DNA of 10,699 nucleotides from an uncultured Clostridia bacterium (lineage in GTDB: Bacteria; Bacillota; Clostridia; Christensenellales; Aristaeellaceae). A program made the translations under genes and the position numbers. Numbering within the stretch: position 1 is the first letter of the stretch; every line of letters starts with the position of its first letter. The notes beneath the pieces were generated by a model. It saw only the letters and a list, made by a program, of their open reading frames with translations, made no database searches and was not told the origin of the DNA. Shown here piece by piece: positions 1 through 4,960 of this stretch. The stretch lies in the NCBI GenBank assembly GCA_945877525.1, contig CAMDVP010000091.1, positions 1-10,699 of the forward strand. The letters are read 5' to 3'.

Positions 1-1730
1 GCGATCCCTCCCACCTGACCTTCTTTGAAATGCTGGGCAACTGGAGCCTGGGCGACTATTTCAAGAAGGAGGCCATCTCCTGGAGCTGGGAGTTCCTCAC
101 CAGCCCTGAATACCTGGGCCTGGACAAGGACAAGCTGGCCTTCACCGTCTTTGAGGGTGACGAGGACTGCCCCCGGGACGTGGAATCCCACGACCTGTGG
201 CGTTCCATGGGCGTGGCGGAGGATCACATCTTCTACCTGCCCAAGGAGCACAACTGGTGGGGCCCCGCCGGCATCACCGGCCCCTGCGGCCCGGACACCG
301 AGATGTTCATCATCGTGAAGGAGCCCTGCGGCCCCGATTGCTCCCCTGCCTGCAAGTGCGGCGCGTATCTGGAAATCTGGAACGACGTGTTCATGCAGTA
401 CAACAAGCAGCAGGACGGTTCCTTCCTGCCCCTGGCCAAGAAAAACGTGGACACCGGCATGGGCCTGGAGCGCACCATCTGCGTGCTAAACGGCAAGAAG
501 AGCGTTTACGAAACCGATCTGTTCGAGCGGATTCTGGGCCGCATTGAGGAGCTGTCCGGCAAGAAGTACCAGGCCGACGACGAGCACAGCAAGGCCTTCC
601 GCATCATTGCCGACCATATGCGCACTTCCACCTTCATCCTGGGCGACGACCGAGGCGTGTCCCCCTCCAATACCGACCAGGGCTATATCCTCCGCCGCCT
701 GATCCGCCGCGCCGTGCGCTACGGCATGCAGCTGGGCATGCCCGAGGGCTTCACCGCCGAGGTGGCCCAGGTGATCATTGACCAGTACAAGGACGTATAC
801 CCCGAGCTGACCCGCAACAGCGCCTTCGTACTGGAGCAGCTGAAGCTGGAGGAGGCCCGCTTTGCCCGCACCCTCCGCCAGGGCGAGAAGGAGTTCGACA
901 AGGTGTACAACAACGCCCTGAACACCAGGGCCCTGCTGGAGAGCATCCTGGCCGCCGGCGACAAGGCCGCCTTTGCCCGGGAGCTGGCCCAGCAGAAGAA
1001 GCTGCGCCCCTCTCCTGATATGATGCCCATCATCGACGCGACGAACGCCGGCGACGAGGCCGCCCTGGTGGCTGCCCTGCAGGCCCGCATGGCTACACTG
1101 GATACCCTGGACGGCCGCAGCGCCTTCAAGCTCTACGACACCTACGGCTTCCCCATTGAGATGACCCGCGAGTTGGCCGCCGAAAAGGGCCTGAAGGTGG
1201 ACGAGGAGGACTTTGCCGAGCGCTTCAAGAAGCATCAGGAGCTGAGCCACCAGGGCGCCGACCAGAAGTTCAAGGGCGGCCTGGCCGATCACAGCGAGGA
1301 AACCGCCAAGCTGCATACGGCGACTCACCTGCTTCATGCGGCCCTGCGCAAGGTGCTGGGCGACGAGGTGGCGCAGAAGGGCTCCAACATCACTGCCGAG
1401 CGTCTGCGCTTCGACTTTTCCTTTGGCCGCAAGGTCACCAAGGAAGAGCTGGAAGAGGTGGAGAAGCTGGTCAACGAGGCCATTGCCGCCAAGGCGCCTG
1501 TGGTGTGCGAGGAGATGACCGTGCCCGAGGCCAAGGCGAAGGGCGCTATCGGCCTGTTCGAGAGCAAGTATGGTGAGAAGGTGCGCACCTACAAGATGGG
1601 CGAGTATTCCTTCGAGATCTGCGGCGGCCCCCATGCCGAGAACACCGGCGATCTGGGCAGCTTCAAGATTCTGAAGGAGGAATCCTCCTCCGCGGGCGTG
1701 CGCCGCATCAAGGCCGTAATCGGCAAGTAA
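1..1730 (+). CDS. alaS: Alanine--tRNA ligase, short form lacking the C-terminal C-Ala domain (5' end outside window)
   Basis: Cytoplasmic class II synthetase that charges tRNA-Ala and clears mischarged Ser/Gly. The reading frame is already open at base 3 (DPSHLTFFEMLGNWSLGDYF, the AlaRS catalytic core), so the N-terminus is missing here. Visible in order: the GPCGPDTE segment near 279-302, a four-cysteine cluster (codons at 327, 339, 351, 357), GMGLERT of motif 3 near 460-477, a helical region, LYDTYGFP near 1131-1154, then the editing domain with HxxxH (1314-1328), QKGS and CGGPH (Cys codon 1620, His codon 1632). The protein stops right after the editing domain, at SAGVRRIKAVIGK. E. coli-type AlaRS (about 876 residues) continues from there into a coiled coil and the C-Ala/DHHA1 domain, so that part is absent although the stop looks natural and a hairpin follows. 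About 65 residues (906-1104) between the helical region and LYDTYGFP match nothing I know in standard AlaRS. Family assignment is secure; the consequence of the missing domain is inference. Confidence 0.96.
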   Translation, partial: DPSHLTFFEMLGNWSLGDYFKKEAISWSWEFLTSPEYLGLDKDKLAFTVFEGDEDCPRDVESHDLWRSMGVAEDHIFYLPKEHNWWGPAGITGPCGPDTEMFIIVKEPCGPDCSPACKCGAYLEIWNDVFMQYNKQQDGSFLPLAKKNVDTGMGLERTICVLNGKKSVYETDLFERILGRIEELSGKKYQADDEHSKAFRIIADHMRTSTFILGDDRGVSPSNTDQGYILRRLIRRAVRYGMQLGMPEGFTAEVAQVIIDQYKDVYPELTRNSAFVLEQLKLEEARFARTLRQGEKEFDKVYNNALNTRALLESILAAGDKAAFARELAQQKKLRPSPDMMPIIDATNAGDEAALVAALQARMATLDTLDGRSAFKLYDTYGFPIEMTRELAAEKGLKVDEEDFAERFKKHQELSHQGADQKFKGGLADHSEETAKLHTATHLLHAALRKVLGDEVAQKGSNITAERLRFDFSFGRKVTKEELEEVEKLVNEAIAAKAPVVCEEMTVPEAKAKGAIGLFESKYGEKVRTYKMGEYSFEICGGPHAENTGDLGSFKILKEESSSAGVRRIKAVIGK

Positions 1731-1745
1731 TCACACATTGTAAAG

Positions 1746-1776
1746 GCCCCCGATCCTGACCGGATCGGGGGCATTT
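1746..1776 (+). terminator. Intrinsic terminator after alaS
   Basis: A perfect 11-bp inverted repeat lies 15 nt after the alaS stop: GCCCCCGATCC (1746-1756), loop TGACC, GGATCGGGGGC (1762-1772). It is followed by ATTTCC, so the U-tract is short but the stem is very stable. The position fits termination of alaS. Confidence 0.8.
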
Positions 1777-1831
1777 CCTGTGGAAGAAGATACGCGCCGG
1801 GGAAGTACGATGTCTGTTAGGCAGGGAAGGG

Positions 1832-1882
1832 ACACAGCAGGTTGCTTTGCCGGGGATGTTCTTGCAAGCTATCCTGCTGTGT
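1832..1882. repeat. 10-bp inverted repeat with 31-bp spacer overlapping the GNAT promoter
   Basis: ACACAGCAGG (1832-1841) is the exact reverse complement of CCTGCTGTGT (1873-1882). A second inner pair, TTGC (1842-1845) and GCAA (1864-1867), is nested inside. The right arm lies between the proposed -35 and -10 elements of the acetyltransferase gene, so it could be an operator. It could instead be the edge of the imported segment. No function is proven. Confidence 0.5.
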
Positions 1883-1890
1883 GATAATAT
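1862..1890 (+). promoter_or_regulatory. Probable promoter of the GNAT acetyltransferase gene
   Basis: TTGCAA (1862-1867) precedes an AT-rich -10 region at 1883-1890. It can be read as GATAAT with an upstream TG (extended -10, 15-nt spacer) or as TAATAT with a 17-nt spacer. The implied leader to the ATG at 1962 is about 65 nt. The exact register is uncertain. Confidence 0.5.
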
Positions 1891-1961
1891 GGAACCGGAC
1901 AAACCAACAAATCGCAATATGTTGAAAAGATAAAGAAAGAAATTAACGGAGAAAATGTGGT

Positions 1962-2432
1962 ATGGACTATATCGAAATTCTTGAGGATGATTATTGTGCG
2001 TTTCACGAATTGGCAAATGCATATTATAGGGACGGTGAAGATGCAGATACATCGCAAGAAATAATTGATTCATTTATTCGTTTGATGTTTGATAAAGTCA
2101 TAAACAAAGAGATATATGGTTGCTTCGTAAAGGATGAGCATAAATATATTGGATTTGCGTTATGGGCGGTTGATAGCGAGGACTTTGAATTTAGTGAGAT
2201 ACCCGGATTTGGTACAATTCTTGAGATTGGTCTGACTCCTTCGTATCGCTCTCATGGTTTGGGAAAGAATTTGGTTACATATGTCGAAAACAACTTACAG
2301 AAAAAGAAAATAACGCAATGTTATGTATCGGCTTATGGATCTGCACAAAAATTTTGGTCAGGTTGTGGGTATATAGAAAACGGGTTAAAAGCAAGTAATG
2401 GTTTGCCAATTATGATAAAAACCATCATTTAA
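1962..2432 (+). CDS. GNAT-family N-acetyltransferase
   Basis: A 156-residue protein expected to transfer an acetyl group from acetyl-CoA to an amine; the substrate cannot be told. The acetyl-CoA pyrophosphate-binding motif A is clear: the beta4 strand ILEIGLTPSYR is followed by R96-S-H-G-L-G-K (residues 96-102, RxxGxG). The C-terminal AQKFWSGCGY (128-137) is the typical motif-B FYxxxGF-like region. There is no signal peptide. The ATG at 1962 is preceded by GGAGA at 1948-1952, and an in-frame stop at 1944 excludes a longer start. The gene is much richer in A and T than alaS and gckA (many ATA, AAA and AGA codons), which points to horizontal acquisition together with the IS relic downstream. 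GNATs of this size include antibiotic-, toxin- and ribosomal-protein-modifying enzymes; I recognise no specific resistance protein. Confidence 0.9.
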   Translation: MDYIEILEDDYCAFHELANAYYRDGEDADTSQEIIDSFIRLMFDKVINKEIYGCFVKDEHKYIGFALWAVDSEDFEFSEIPGFGTILEIGLTPSYRSHGLGKNLVTYVENNLQKKKITQCYVSAYGSAQKFWSGCGYIENGLKASNGLPIMIKTII

Positions 2433-2448
2433 CAAATTTCGGTTTGTC

Positions 2449-2496
2449 AAGCAGCACGCGCTTCGAATGGAGTATTCCCGTATGTACGCGCTGCTT
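2449..2496 (+). terminator. Possible hairpin terminator after the GNAT gene
   Basis: AAGCAGC at 2449-2455 pairs with GCTGCTT at 2490-2496. Two more G-C pairs follow after one mismatch, around a loop of about 28 nt, starting 16 nt after the stop. There is no T-tract and the loop is long, so this is a weak call. Confidence 0.25.
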
Positions 2497-2571
2497 TGCA
2501 GCTGTCCCCACAAGACAAAAGGCGTGACTACTTTGGAATGTACCCAGTCCAACGGACAGTAGAAAAAAGAG

Positions 2572-2607
2572 ACCTCCTGTTGTAGAATAGGAACTACGAC
2601 AGGAGGT
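2572..2607 (+). promoter_or_regulatory. Hairpin that masks the orfA ribosome binding site
   Basis: ACCTCCTGTTGTAG (2572-2585) pairs with CTACGACAGGAGGT (2594-2607) over 14 positions, with one G-U wobble and an 8-nt loop. The right arm contains the whole Shine-Dalgarno AGGAGG (2601-2606), 8 nt before the ATG at 2615. RNA transcribed from upstream would fold and hide the site. This is a known way for IS elements to avoid being switched on by readthrough transcription. Confidence 0.65.
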
Positions 2608-2614
2608 TATCTGT

Positions 2615-2755
2615 ATGGCAAGGAAGTACATGAAGATAGAACAACTGGCTGAAATTGTAAGAGAGCGTCATCAGCAAGGAGAGAGCTATCGCGAAATAGC
2701 AGCCAGTTATGGTCTGGAAATGAGACAAGTAAAGAAACTGATGGAACGGCAGTGA
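2615..2755 (+). pseudogene. Truncated IS3-type transposase orfA (HTH fragment)
   Basis: A 46-codon reading frame beginning MARKYMKIEQLAEI has a strong AGGAGG 8 nt upstream. Residues about 7-42 form a helix-turn-helix of the transposase/Hin-recombinase type: a first helix followed by GESYREIAASYGLEMRQVKK, matching the pattern GxxxxEIAxxYGLxxxQVKxL. It looks like the N-terminus of orfA of clostridial IS3/IS150-like elements, whose full products are longer and continue with a basic RxxRKxR segment. Here the frame ends at TGA (2753-2755) followed by codons reading RKPR, so the stop could be a CGA-to-TGA change in the original gene. No orfB (DDE domain) follows. It is unlikely to be an active transposase, though the small peptide may still be made. 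Confidence 0.55.
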
Positions 2756-2833
2756 AGGAAGCCAAGGATCAGTGGCTGGTTGACTTGGTCATTCATGATT
2801 GCAGCCTCCTGTTGTGAATCATCCTGTACCCCG

Positions 2834-2906
2834 GTGGTTCAGGCTCGTTGGCCGGGTGCGGGGCAGCATAGCTGCCCATGGAAAGGGCCCGAACCACAGC
2901 ACTGTG
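2834..2906. other. Structured intergenic segment beyond the gckA stop
   Basis: GTGGTTC (2834-2840) pairs exactly with GAACCAC (2891-2897) and encloses a perfect 7-bp hairpin, GGGCAGC-ATA-GCTGCCC (2861-2877). Next to it is CACAG-CA-CTGTG (2895-2906), ending 2 bases before the gckA stop on the opposite strand. Together these could form the 3' structure of the gckA transcript and act as a terminator, but no U-tract was seen on either strand. Nothing else is recognisable between the IS relic and gckA. Confidence 0.35.
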
Positions 2907-2908
2907 AA

Positions 2909-4150
2909 TCAGGCTTCGCCGCGGATCAGCGCAACGGCCACATCGTTCACATTGGTGCCGGTGGGGCCGGTCATGATGAGGCCGCCGGTTTTCTGCAGGG
3001 CGTGATAGGCGTCGTTGTCCGCCAGCATCTGCTCGATGGTCAGCCCATGGGACGCCAGAAGCGCTGCCGTGCTTCCGTCCACATAGCCGCCTGCCGCGTC
3101 GGTGGGGCCGTCGGTACCATCGCTGCCCACGCTGAACACCGCCGCGCCGGAAATGCCCGCGATGCCTGCCGCCGCGGCCAGCGCCAGTTCCTGATTGCGT
3201 CCGCCAAGGCCGTGCCCCGTCAGCTTCACCACTGTTTCCCCCCCTGCCAGCAGGGCCAGGGATTTGCCGCTTCTGGCATGGGTACGCACGGCGGAGGCCA
3301 GGAAGCTGCCGGCCTCCCTGGCCTGGCAGCACAGCTGGTCGGTTAGCAGCAGCGGCTCATAGCCCAATTCACGGCAGGTTTTTGCCGCGGCGGCGCACAG
3401 CTCCCGGACGCTTCCGGTAATCTGTGTGGTAACATTGCTCAGTGTCTTTGGCGTTTCCTGCGTAAGGAGCGTCCGCGCCTCATCGCTCATGCGGAGCCCG
3501 TAGCGGTTGGCAATGGCCTGGGCCTGGGCGCAGGTAGAGCTGTCCGGGCAGGCCGGGCCGGAGGCAATCATGTCCAGCGGGTCGCCCAGAATGTCGGACA
3601 GCACAATGGAAAACACCCGGGCGGGGCTGCACAGCTGGGCAAAGCGCCCACCCTTCACAGCGGAGAGACGCTTACGGATGGTGTTGATTTCCACAATATC
3701 CGCGCCGCTGGCCAGCAGCTGGCCGGTGATGTCCTGCAGCTCTGCTCCGGAGACCAGGGGCTTTTCAAACAGCGCGGAGCCGCCGCCGGAAAGCAGGAAC
3801 AGCACTGTGTCCTGTGCCGTTAGTCCCTCCACCAGAGAGAGCGCCGCCGCCGTGGCCCGGAAGGACTGCTCATCCGGCACGGGATGGCCGCCCTCATAAC
3901 AGTGGATGCGGGGAATAGGCCCCATGACATGGCCGTATTTGGTGCAGACCACACCCTGTTCAATCCGCTTGCCAAGACAATCGCAGGCTGCCCTGGCCAT
4001 CTGCCAGGCCGCCTTGCCCGCTGCGACCAGCAGCACCCGTCCGGGAAAATCTGCATGGGCCAGGGCGCGGGCGACCGCTTCATCCGGCTGAACGGCGCGG
4101 ATGGCCGCGGTAATAATGGCATCGGCATCCGCACGAAGCGTTGCGTTCAT
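2909..4150 (-). CDS. gckA: Glycerate 2-kinase, MOFRL/DUF4147 family
   Basis: A 413-residue cytoplasmic kinase that phosphorylates D-glycerate with ATP, expected to give 2-phosphoglycerate, feeding glycerate from sugar-acid, hydroxypyruvate or serine breakdown into glycolysis. The length is usual for the family. The N-terminal DUF4147 domain shows AAGKAAWQMA (Lys46), GGHPVPDE (88-94), the glycine-rich SGGGSALFEKP (121-131) and EINTIRKRLSAVKGG (154-168). The C-terminal MOFRL domain shows AGGETVV (302-308), GGRNQE (316-321), GSDGTDGPTDAAG (342-354) and TGPTGTNVND (394-403). The ATG at 4150 has GGAGGAGG 8 nt upstream (4159-4166 on the complement) and a near-consensus promoter. The next gene is transcribed divergently, so gckA appears to be a single-gene unit. 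Symbols for this family vary, but the enzyme class is secure. Confidence 0.93.
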   Translation of the reverse strand: MNATLRADADAIITAAIRAVQPDEAVARALAHADFPGRVLLVAAGKAAWQMARAACDCLGKRIEQGVVCTKYGHVMGPIPRIHCYEGGHPVPDEQSFRATAAALSLVEGLTAQDTVLFLLSGGGSALFEKPLVSGAELQDITGQLLASGADIVEINTIRKRLSAVKGGRFAQLCSPARVFSIVLSDILGDPLDMIASGPACPDSSTCAQAQAIANRYGLRMSDEARTLLTQETPKTLSNVTTQITGSVRELCAAAAKTCRELGYEPLLLTDQLCCQAREAGSFLASAVRTHARSGKSLALLAGGETVVKLTGHGLGGRNQELALAAAAGIAGISGAAVFSVGSDGTDGPTDAAGGYVDGSTAALLASHGLTIEQMLADNDAYHALQKTGGLIMTGPTGTNVNDVAVALIRGEA

Positions 4151-4183
4151 GCTGATATCCTCCTCCGTCTGATCTTTGCCTTG

Positions 4184-4212
4184 ATTATAGCAGAATAAAC
4201 CTACGGTGTCGA
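4184..4212 (-). promoter_or_regulatory. Promoter of gckA
   Basis: Reading leftwards on the complement: TCGACA (4212-4207), a 17-nt spacer, then TATAAT (4189-4184), with TGC just before the -10 (extended -10). The leader to the gckA ATG would be about 27 nt. The -35 matches consensus at 5 of 6 positions and the -10 at 6 of 6. Confidence 0.82.
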
Positions 4213-4227
4213 TACCTTGCGGCAGGC

Positions 4228-4256
4228 TTCACAAAGGAAGAATTCTATTTTATAAT
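4228..4256 (+). promoter_or_regulatory. Promoter of the kinase-like gene
   Basis: TTCACA (4228-4233), a 17-nt spacer and TATAAT (4251-4256). It is back to back with the gckA promoter, with only 15 bp between the two -35 elements. The leader to the ATG at 4288 would be about 25 nt. Confidence 0.82.
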
Positions 4257-4287
4257 AAGGGAAACACGGCGAAGGGGGAAAGCAGCT

Positions 4288-4809
4288 ATGGAGCGGATGA
4301 CGGTCAACGGAAAGCCCTATCAGGTGCAGCGGCTCCTGGGGCATGGCAAGGGCGGGTATTCCTACCTGGTGACTGATGGAAAGGCCCGCTATGTCCTGAA
4401 GCAGATCCACCACGAGCCCTGCGATTACTATCAGTTTGGCAACAAGATGGAGGCGGAGCTGCGGGATTACGCGCGGCTGAAGGAGGTGGGCATTCCCATG
4501 CCCTTGCTGCTGGAGGCGGATATTCCGAACGAACGCATCCTGAAGGAGTACATCGAAGGAGAAACTATTGCCGCCCTTGTGCCCGCGGGCGGGGTGAAGC
4601 AGGAATATCTGGAGCAGGTGCGGGCCATGTGCCGCCTGCTGTATGCTGCCGGGCTGAATATTGACTATTATCCCACCAATTTTGTGGTGCGGGAGGATAC
4701 GCTGTATTATATCGACTACGAGTGCAATGAATTCATGGACGAGTGGAGCTTTGAGCGCTGGGGAATACAATACTGGCTTCCCGGAGAGCAGGCGGGCAGG
4801 ACGGAGTAG
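4288..4809 (+). CDS. Minimal protein-kinase-like (PKL fold) protein
   Basis: A 173-residue protein with the signatures of a eukaryotic-like or RIO/Bud32-like kinase. It has a glycine-rich loop G18-H-G-K-G22, an ATP-binding lysine in YVLKQ (Lys38), a likely alpha-C glutamate in KMEAEL (Glu55 or Glu57), a hinge-like ILKEYIEGE (84-92), a catalytic loop N124-I-D126-YYPT-N131, and a metal-binding Asp143 in YYIDYE in place of DFG. The usual catalytic-loop His/Tyr position is Asn124. The protein ends about 30 residues after the DFG-like Asp, so the activation segment and C-terminal helical lobe of ordinary kinases are missing. There is no membrane or sensor domain. The start is supported by an AGGGGG-type ribosome binding site (4273-4278) and a near-consensus promoter. 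The substrate is unknown: it could phosphorylate a protein or a small molecule, as aminoglycoside/choline-type kinases do. It is single-gene and divergent from gckA. Confidence 0.75.
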   Translation: MERMTVNGKPYQVQRLLGHGKGGYSYLVTDGKARYVLKQIHHEPCDYYQFGNKMEAELRDYARLKEVGIPMPLLLEADIPNERILKEYIEGETIAALVPAGGVKQEYLEQVRAMCRLLYAAGLNIDYYPTNFVVREDTLYYIDYECNEFMDEWSFERWGIQYWLPGEQAGRTE

Positions 4810-4832
4810 CTGCTTTTCCGATCAGTATGCCC

Positions 4833-4865
4833 GGGGCCCCCGCTCCGGGTGGGAGGGGGGGCCCC
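4833..4865. repeat. G/C-rich inverted repeat after the kinase-like gene
   Basis: GGGGCCCCC (4833-4841) is the exact complement of GGGGGCCCC (4857-4865) around a 15-nt loop, 24 nt after the kinase stop. No T-tract follows. It may end transcription from one or both converging genes, or belong to a dispersed intergenic repeat. Confidence 0.45.
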
Positions 4866-4883
4866 TGCTGCAGATGCTTGGGA

Positions 4884-4912
4884 GGGGGGCAGGGGTCAAA
4901 CCTCTGCCCCTC
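4884..4912. terminator. Strong G-rich hairpin between convergent genes
   Basis: GGGGCAGGGG (4886-4895) pairs with CCTCTGCCCC (4901-4910) with one G-U pair and a TCAAA loop, and the stem can extend by two more pairs. It sits between the converging kinase-like gene and PIG-L gene and probably works as a bidirectional terminator. The lack of a clear T-tract keeps confidence moderate. The remaining bases of 4810-4960 hold no reading frame I would call. Confidence 0.4.
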
Positions 4913-4960
4913 CGGATTGTTGGGGGAGTACACTGTCCGGGCAATGCGCGCTACCGCTGC

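Larger units (their letters stand above)
2534..2796 (+). mobile_element. Decayed IS3-like insertion element, internally deleted, with degenerate terminal inverted repeats
   Basis: The left end near 2534-2552 (core GAATGTACCCAGTCCAAC) is echoed in inverted orientation at 2779-2794 (GTTGACTTGGTCATTC). Aligned with two single-base gaps the two ends differ at one position. Between them lies a short transposase orfA-like HTH fragment (2615-2755) and nothing resembling the DDE transposase orfB, so this would be a non-autonomous, MITE-sized relic of about 260 bp. I found no target-site duplication beside these ends. The family placement rests on remembered similarity of the HTH fragment to clostridial IS3/IS150-type orfA, and the ends are inferred. 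Confidence 0.45.

Noticed and set aside
486..1634. Long open frame on the minus strand across alaS
   Set aside because: It is antisense to clearly conserved AlaRS sequence. The product is repetitive in Leu, Gly, His and Gln with no motif, as expected from GC-rich codon bias.
1919..1933. Mini-ORF MLKR in the GNAT leader, considered as an attenuator peptide
   Set aside because: It lacks a ribosome binding site and there is no alternating stem-loop downstream, so it is probably chance.
2425..2631. 68-codon minus-strand frame beside the GNAT gene
   Set aside because: It overlaps the IS left end and hairpin, has no domain, and its start lies in the orfA fragment.
2528..2800. Target-site duplication beside the IS relic
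   Set aside because: No matching 3-5 bp flanks were found next to the proposed ends; they may have decayed or the ends may be off by a few bases.
2813..2911. 9-bp direct repeat TGTGAATCA at 2813-2821 and 2903-2911
   Set aside because: Short and only two copies, with one inside the gckA stop; not enough to call an attachment site.
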